Assembly (NCBI GenBank): GCA_023415935.1
Contig: JAEZIX010000042.1
Location: forward strand, 1 to 16,938
Length of the DNA stretch: 16,938 nucleotides
Origin: Cyanobacteria bacterium OH_CDB_20
Lineage (GTDB): Bacteria; Cyanobacteriota; Vampirovibrionia; Gastranaerophilales; Gastranaerophilaceae
Direction of reading: 5' to 3'
Positions 12,570-16,938 of this stretch are shown one piece after another (position 1 is the first letter of the stretch; each line of letters opens with the position of its first letter). Below the pieces are notes generated by a model. It saw nothing but the letters and a program-made list of their open reading frames with translations. It was not told the DNA's origin and did not search any database. Both the position numbers and the translations under genes were made by a program.

Positions 12570-13616
12570 TTAGAATAATCTTTCTTTTTTCAAAGACACA
12601 TAATTATCTGGAGAAACTTCATTTCCAAAATATTCAGCCAAAATATCTGAACTTATAAATCTCCTAAAATCACTGCTATCAATGGAAAATTTACAACCGA
12701 GTTTTTTCATTGCGGAGAAATATTTTGAAAAAATCTGCAATATATTCTTTTTAGTTTTAACTAAAGTATCAGAATCTACTGAATCATCACCAGCTTTTAC
12801 AAAAGTATTATAGTACTGATAATTTGTAAGCGCTAAAAGCCCTAAACCGAGGTCATTAGAAGAATTATTGGGACCAATATAGTTATCACAAATATCTACT
12901 ATTCCAATTGTTTGTTCTTTCTCATCTATAAGTATATTATTGGAGTTCTGAAAATCAAAACAGTATCCTTTTTTACCGATTGAAATAAGGTCATTAATAT
13001 ATTTTTCGTAGGATTCTTGCGGTAACTTGGCAATTTGCTCCATTGAAGCTGCAAATTTATACTTCATCTCTCTGCTATTATAGTTTGGATATTCAGGATT
13101 AGATTTTTTAAAGTCAGCTACTACAAATTCAGGAGGAACCCCAACAGGATTGCCTGTCTTATAGAGCAGGATTTGAAAAGTTTTGTTTAAATCATTTGCA
13201 GCTGTTACAACTCCGACCTGCTGCCCAAAGTTTTCATCAAAATCGTTATTTATATCTTTAATAAACCAATCAGACATTTTTTTGTGTGATTTAGCATAAT
13301 TTAAAACACCTAAAAGAGAAGAGTTTGAGTTATTTATTCTTGCAACAAATCTATTGCTTCCGGGAATTTTGTAAACAGAATTTCTATGTCCCGAGCCAAG
13401 ACAATTTTCAGATACAAAGATTTCTCCAATTTTAGAACACAAACCTGTATTTTTTGCCCACAACTCAAAATCATCTTCTGACACATCTGCTTGAAAAGCA
13501 CTTTTTTCAAAAACATCTTGAGCTACAGAACAATCGTAAGCTGGCGGATTTTGTTTTGAAATGCCAAAATTCAAACTATAATTTAAATTTTTAATACTTG
13601 AAATATACATATACAA
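12570..13616 (-). CDS. Orphan protein with protein-kinase-like motifs
   Basis: This 348-aa protein has no family I can name, but a kinase-like core can be traced. LGSGHRNSVYKI (73-84) resembles a glycine-rich loop. FVARI (90-94) resembles beta3 with Arg in place of the usual Lys. GYCFDFQNSNNILID (217-231) resembles a catalytic loop (D221, N226 or N227). GIVDICDN (238-245) resembles the metal-binding DFG segment (D241). The spacing is right for a small kinase or phosphotransferase fold, but the substitutions make activity uncertain. The N-terminus (1-40) is Asn/Ser rich and lacks a signal peptide. The tail (about 285-348) is helical and charged. ATG codons occur at 13616 and 13610, neither with a good Shine-Dalgarno. 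It follows the SNF2 helicase gene by 68 bases and ends at the terminator shared with recA. Confidence 0.65.
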   Translation of the reverse strand: MYMYISSIKNLNYSLNFGISKQNPPAYDCSVAQDVFEKSAFQADVSEDDFELWAKNTGLCSKIGEIFVSENCLGSGHRNSVYKIPGSNRFVARINNSNSSLLGVLNYAKSHKKMSDWFIKDINNDFDENFGQQVGVVTAANDLNKTFQILLYKTGNPVGVPPEFVVADFKKSNPEYPNYNSREMKYKFAASMEQIAKLPQESYEKYINDLISIGKKGYCFDFQNSNNILIDEKEQTIGIVDICDNYIGPNNSSNDLGLGLLALTNYQYYNTFVKAGDDSVDSDTLVKTKKNILQIFSKYFSAMKKLGCKFSIDSSDFRRFISSDILAEYFGNEVSPDNYVSLKKERLF

Positions 13617-13622
13617 AAGGCT

Positions 13623-13658
13623 TTTTAGAATAATAAAATGATTATGTTTATTCTAAAA
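13623..13658. repeat. 11-bp inverted repeat between the SNF2 gene and the kinase-like gene
   Basis: TTTTAGAATAA (13623-13633) and TTATTCTAAAA (13648-13658) are perfect inverted copies separated by 14 bases, within the 68-base gap. The arms are AT-rich and no T run follows immediately in the direction of transcription, so it is a poor terminator. It could be an operator for the downstream gene, or a weak hairpin. Confidence 0.45.
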
Positions 13659-13684
13659 GACGTAAAACAAAAATTTGCTCTTTA

Positions 13685-16600
13685 TTAATCTAACGAGAAG
13701 ATATCTTGTAGATCTGCATATGTAAGTGATTTTGAGATATTTCTATCAACTGATATTACAGAATCAACGAGGTTACGTTTTCTTTGTTTTAATTTTTGAA
13801 TCTTTTCTTCAACAGTGCCTTTAGTAATCAACCTGTATACGAATACTTTTTTAGTTTGACCGATACGGTAGGCTCTATCTGTTGCCTGGTCTTCAACAGC
13901 AGGGTTCCACCAAGGGTCATAATGGATTACATAATCTGCGCCCGTTAAATTCAAACCTGTTCCGCCTGCTTTTAAACTGATTAAGAAAATTGGTATTGAA
14001 TCATCACTATTGAATCTTTCAACAACTTCTTGTCTGTTTTTCGTACTTCCTGTTAAGTATTCATGCTTAATTCCGGATTTTTTGAGCCATTCTCTAACAA
14101 TATCAAGCATATCTACAAACTGACTGAACAACAAGACTCTATGGCCTTCTTCAACAATTTCCTCAAGCATTTCTTTTAAATGTTCGAACTTACCTGATTC
14201 ATTTATGCCTTTTTTGTTGTCTTTATCGTAAAGTCTTGGATGGCAGCATATTTGCCTTAGTCTTAACAGTGCAGAGAAAATAGACATTCTGCTCTTCTCT
14301 AAGCCATTTTGCTCAATAGATTTAAACAATTCTTCTTTAGTACTATCAAGAACTTCCAGATAGAAATCTTTCTGTTCTGGTGTAAGTTCACAGTAAGCAA
14401 TATTCTCAAGTTTATCAGGAAGATCTTTTGCAACATCACGTTTCATTCTGCGCAAGATGAAAGGATAAATCTGGAATTTGAGCCTTTTTTCAACTGCTTT
14501 ATCTTCTCTTTCAACGATCGGATTAACATATCTGTATGAAAACTCTGATTGGCTGAATAAAAATCCTGGCATCAAGAAATCAAATACTGACCATAGCTCT
14601 TCGAGTTTATTTTCAATAGGAGTACCAGATAAAGCCAATTTATGCTGGCAGTTGAGCCTTTTGACACTTTGCGCTGTTATAGATTCAGCATTTTTTATGT
14701 TTTGAGATTCATCAAGTATTACGTATCTGAATTCGTATTTTTTAAGTTTTTCAATATCACGTCTTAAAAGCGCATAGCTTGTAATTATAACATCATACTT
14801 TCCAATTTCTTTGAATAAATCTTTTCTCTCTGTTCCGGTTAGTTTTAAGCATTTCAGATTTGGAACAAATTTTTCTATCTCACTTTCCCAGTTAAATACA
14901 ACTGAAGTTGGACATATTACAAGATTTGGTGCCTGTTTATGCTTTTCTTTTGCTTTTTGCAAGATAGCAAGCGCCTGAAGTGTTTTACCAAGCCCCATAT
15001 CATCAGCTAATATGCCGTTTAAGCCGTATTGATATAAGAACCATAGCCAACTGAAACCTTTATGCTGATACTCTCTAAGCTCTGCATTAATACCTTTTGG
15101 AAGTGGTTCATTATCCATATTGGAGAATGTTGATATCTGTTTCCAGAATTTAGAAAACTTACGGCTCATTTTCAATGTCAAACCAAGATTTTGCATCTCA
15201 GAAACCAGACCCGCTCTATATGTTTTAACAATATATTTGTTGTCATCGTTTCTATAAACATCAAATGTGTTAAAAGACTTCATTAAAGCATATATATCTT
15301 GCCCTGGAACCTCAGAAAAACCTTCTGCTTTGATTTTAAGGTATTTGTTACCTTCAATAACCAAAGAATATACTTCATCAAACGGGATAACTTCTTCATT
15401 TACTCTTCCATAAAGTGAAATTTCAAAACTGTCAGTATTATCCGTTGCAAAATCAATATCTGCACAAAGTTCAAACGGACGGTCGCTCAATTTAAAGAAC
15501 GACATGTCATCTTTTTCTTCAAATAACCAGCCATCTCCTGCCTGCTTAATATAATAGTTATAAAAATCGATTGCGTTTTCTTTTTCTAAAGCAAGGTTGT
15601 TAGTTTGCATCGGTGCAAATTTACAACCTAAAAGCATATGATAAGCCTCTTCTTCGTGTTTAATATTTCGTTTAACCCAATACAACAAATCTTCTTTTGG
15701 TTTTTTAATAGTTACGTAAGGGGTTTTAGCTGTCAATTTTGAATATGGAACTCTTGTTCCGTCATAATCAAACTCTAAAGAAGCCTTAAGTGAGCCGTCA
15801 TAATCCAAACCAAGTGTAACAATATTTCTAGGCGGTCTTTGTTCGAGAGTGAGTTTATCAATTACTTCTGAAACTTCGCAGTCCATAATCTCTCTTAGTT
15901 TTGGAAGCTCTTCATACAAGAATTTAGCGCCATCTGCATCTTTTACATCCGTAAACGTTGATTTAATTAAATTTTGAGGAAGTGCTGAAACAGGCACGTT
16001 AGTAGGGAATATTATATTTTTATACCTTCCCCATTTTAACTGTCTTGAAAAATATCTAACTTCTTCAAATGGTAAACAATCTTCTTTATCAGGTCTATTC
16101 CAATATAAAGACAGAAGTACATTTCCGACCATTGAAAAGTTAACAGACATTGTAAGTCGCCACTCTTCATTAACAAATCTTATGACCTGTTTGGTTCTTC
16201 CATCAATAACTTCTTCTGCTTTAGATAAAAGCTGGAAGAAACCGTCAAACTTTGCAATTGGAATATCATACCATCCGGCCTTTTTATCAAGCCTTGAATT
16301 TTTTAGCAAATGTTGAAATATTGCAAGCTCAACTTTTTGAACAGAGTTGAGTTCAAACGAAGGATCTGACTTTTGAGCAGCAATAACCGCTTTCAAAATT
16401 GCTTCAATATCTCTTATTACCTTGCCAGTATTTCTGTCCATAACAAGGATTGAAAAGAAATTTTGCCTTCTTTTCGGGTTGAAATGGAATATATAAGTAC
16501 CTTGCGCATCATCAGGATGCTCAGTATATTCGTCAGAATAATCAGGTTCAACCTTAAATTTTTTATGCAAAAACTCATCATATAAATGGTTATCAATAGC

Positions 16601-16861
16601 CTTAATCGCAACTGCTATTGCGTGTTTACACCATTTTTCTTTCAAAGGGCAAGAACATTTAGGTTCTACTGATCCTTTTTTAAAGTTAAGTTCAGTCTCG
16701 TAAAAAGATTTGAAATTCCCTTTAACCTTTGCTTTCAATACATTTTTGACCAATTCTATATCCTGAACCTGGTCTTTTTGATGATATTCGTAGCCTCTAC
16801 GCCAGCTACCAGGCGTAGATTGCTCTTTAAGATATTTGTAGTTAAAATTGCAAACAGTCAT
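13685..16861 (-). CDS. SNF2-family helicase with N-terminal SWIM zinc finger
   Basis: This 1058-aa protein is a bacterial Swi2/Snf2 DNA translocase. A SWIM finger with C69-x-C71-x6-C78-x-H80 opens it. A long middle region (about 110-590) corresponds to the bacterial SNF2-associated domain. The two RecA-like lobes follow: motif I ILADDMGLGKT (617-627), motif II DESQ (717-720, instead of the commoner DEAH/DEAQ), motif III LSGTPIEN (744-751), motif V LKAGGTGLNL (963-972) and motif VI QATDRAYRIGQ (992-1002). Such proteins move along double-stranded DNA and remodel protein-DNA complexes, often linked to transcription recycling or repair; the exact role of this group is not settled. Length is normal for the group. 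Only a weak AAAG-type Shine-Dalgarno precedes the ATG. Its promoter should lie in 16862-16938 or beyond. Confidence 0.93.
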   Translation of the reverse strand: MTVCNFNYKYLKEQSTPGSWRRGYEYHQKDQVQDIELVKNVLKAKVKGNFKSFYETELNFKKGSVEPKCSCPLKEKWCKHAIAVAIKAIDNHLYDEFLHKKFKVEPDYSDEYTEHPDDAQGTYIFHFNPKRRQNFFSILVMDRNTGKVIRDIEAILKAVIAAQKSDPSFELNSVQKVELAIFQHLLKNSRLDKKAGWYDIPIAKFDGFFQLLSKAEEVIDGRTKQVIRFVNEEWRLTMSVNFSMVGNVLLSLYWNRPDKEDCLPFEEVRYFSRQLKWGRYKNIIFPTNVPVSALPQNLIKSTFTDVKDADGAKFLYEELPKLREIMDCEVSEVIDKLTLEQRPPRNIVTLGLDYDGSLKASLEFDYDGTRVPYSKLTAKTPYVTIKKPKEDLLYWVKRNIKHEEEAYHMLLGCKFAPMQTNNLALEKENAIDFYNYYIKQAGDGWLFEEKDDMSFFKLSDRPFELCADIDFATDNTDSFEISLYGRVNEEVIPFDEVYSLVIEGNKYLKIKAEGFSEVPGQDIYALMKSFNTFDVYRNDDNKYIVKTYRAGLVSEMQNLGLTLKMSRKFSKFWKQISTFSNMDNEPLPKGINAELREYQHKGFSWLWFLYQYGLNGILADDMGLGKTLQALAILQKAKEKHKQAPNLVICPTSVVFNWESEIEKFVPNLKCLKLTGTERKDLFKEIGKYDVIITSYALLRRDIEKLKKYEFRYVILDESQNIKNAESITAQSVKRLNCQHKLALSGTPIENKLEELWSVFDFLMPGFLFSQSEFSYRYVNPIVEREDKAVEKRLKFQIYPFILRRMKRDVAKDLPDKLENIAYCELTPEQKDFYLEVLDSTKEELFKSIEQNGLEKSRMSIFSALLRLRQICCHPRLYDKDNKKGINESGKFEHLKEMLEEIVEEGHRVLLFSQFVDMLDIVREWLKKSGIKHEYLTGSTKNRQEVVERFNSDDSIPIFLISLKAGGTGLNLTGADYVIHYDPWWNPAVEDQATDRAYRIGQTKKVFVYRLITKGTVEEKIQKLKQRKRNLVDSVISVDRNISKSLTYADLQDIFSLD

Positions 16862-16938
16862 AAAATCTTTCGTAAAAAACGTCTATTATTAGAACACAAA
16901 TCCTTCTAAATGCTCAACGCAGAACAGTTCTAACCTCT
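16862..16938. other. Upstream flank of the SNF2 gene, no gene seen
   Basis: This short edge contains no supported gene. On the minus strand it holds ATAGACGTT (16878-16886), equal to one arm plus the centre of the recA dyad, but without a matching second arm. A small palindrome AGAACAGTTCT lies at 16921-16931. A clear promoter was not found. Confidence 0.3.

Noticed and set aside
16921..16931. AGAACAGTTCT palindrome at the window edge as a Bacillus-type LexA box
   Set aside because: The GAAC and GTTC halves are separated by one base instead of four, and the recA dyad in this window has a different sequence.

Overview
The window is an AT-rich bacterial chromosome segment with ordinary housekeeping genes and no mobile element, CRISPR array, tRNA or rRNA that I can see. 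The sigma factor, the split secD/secF pair, a SWIM-type SNF2 helicase, type IV pilus genes (hence a two-membrane cell) and two lineage-type orphan proteins fit best with a non-photosynthetic relative of Cyanobacteria (Melainabacteria/Vampirovibrionia, probably gut Gastranaerophilales). This assignment rests on remembered protein style and gene content, not on a search, so it is moderate in confidence. Coding density is high: no gene-free stretch exceeds about 150 bases.

Layout. Positions 103-5589 are all on the minus strand. In transcription order they are rlmB and the principal sigma factor; then feoA and a DtxR-family metal regulator; then a membrane protein with a His/Cys-rich loop that ends at a clear terminator; then an aldolase-like enzyme and a GNAT acetyltransferase. 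Positions 5704-8089 (plus) hold a type IV pilus inner-membrane pair: a PilM-PilN fusion protein followed by a PilO-like protein. Positions 8094-10854 (minus) hold secD, secF and a small XRE/zinc-ribbon protein that overlaps the end of secF. Positions 10993-12508 (plus) hold a DUF486 membrane protein and recA. Positions 12570-16861 (minus) hold a large SNF2 helicase and a protein with kinase-like motifs; the latter shares a bidirectional terminator with recA.

Regulation is unusually readable. recA has a perfect TTGACA-N17-TATAAT promoter, and a 20-bp dyad (TTATAGACGTTCGTCTATAA) overlaps its spacer and -10; this is the obvious candidate for the LexA/SOS operator of this lineage. feoA has TTGACA-N17-TACAAT with an 18-bp imperfect dyad in the same place. 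A related TGTTAGG-N8-ACA element lies before the His/Cys-rich membrane protein, which suggests one metal regulon made of feoA, the DtxR-type regulator and that membrane protein. Both promoters match what a sigma-70 factor such as the one encoded here should read.

Most worth follow-up: the PilM-PilN fusion with apparently degenerate nucleotide-binding motifs and Pro-rich tails, the recA dyad, the metal-regulon hypothesis, the kinase-like protein downstream of the SNF2 helicase, and the zinc-ribbon HTH protein coupled to secF.
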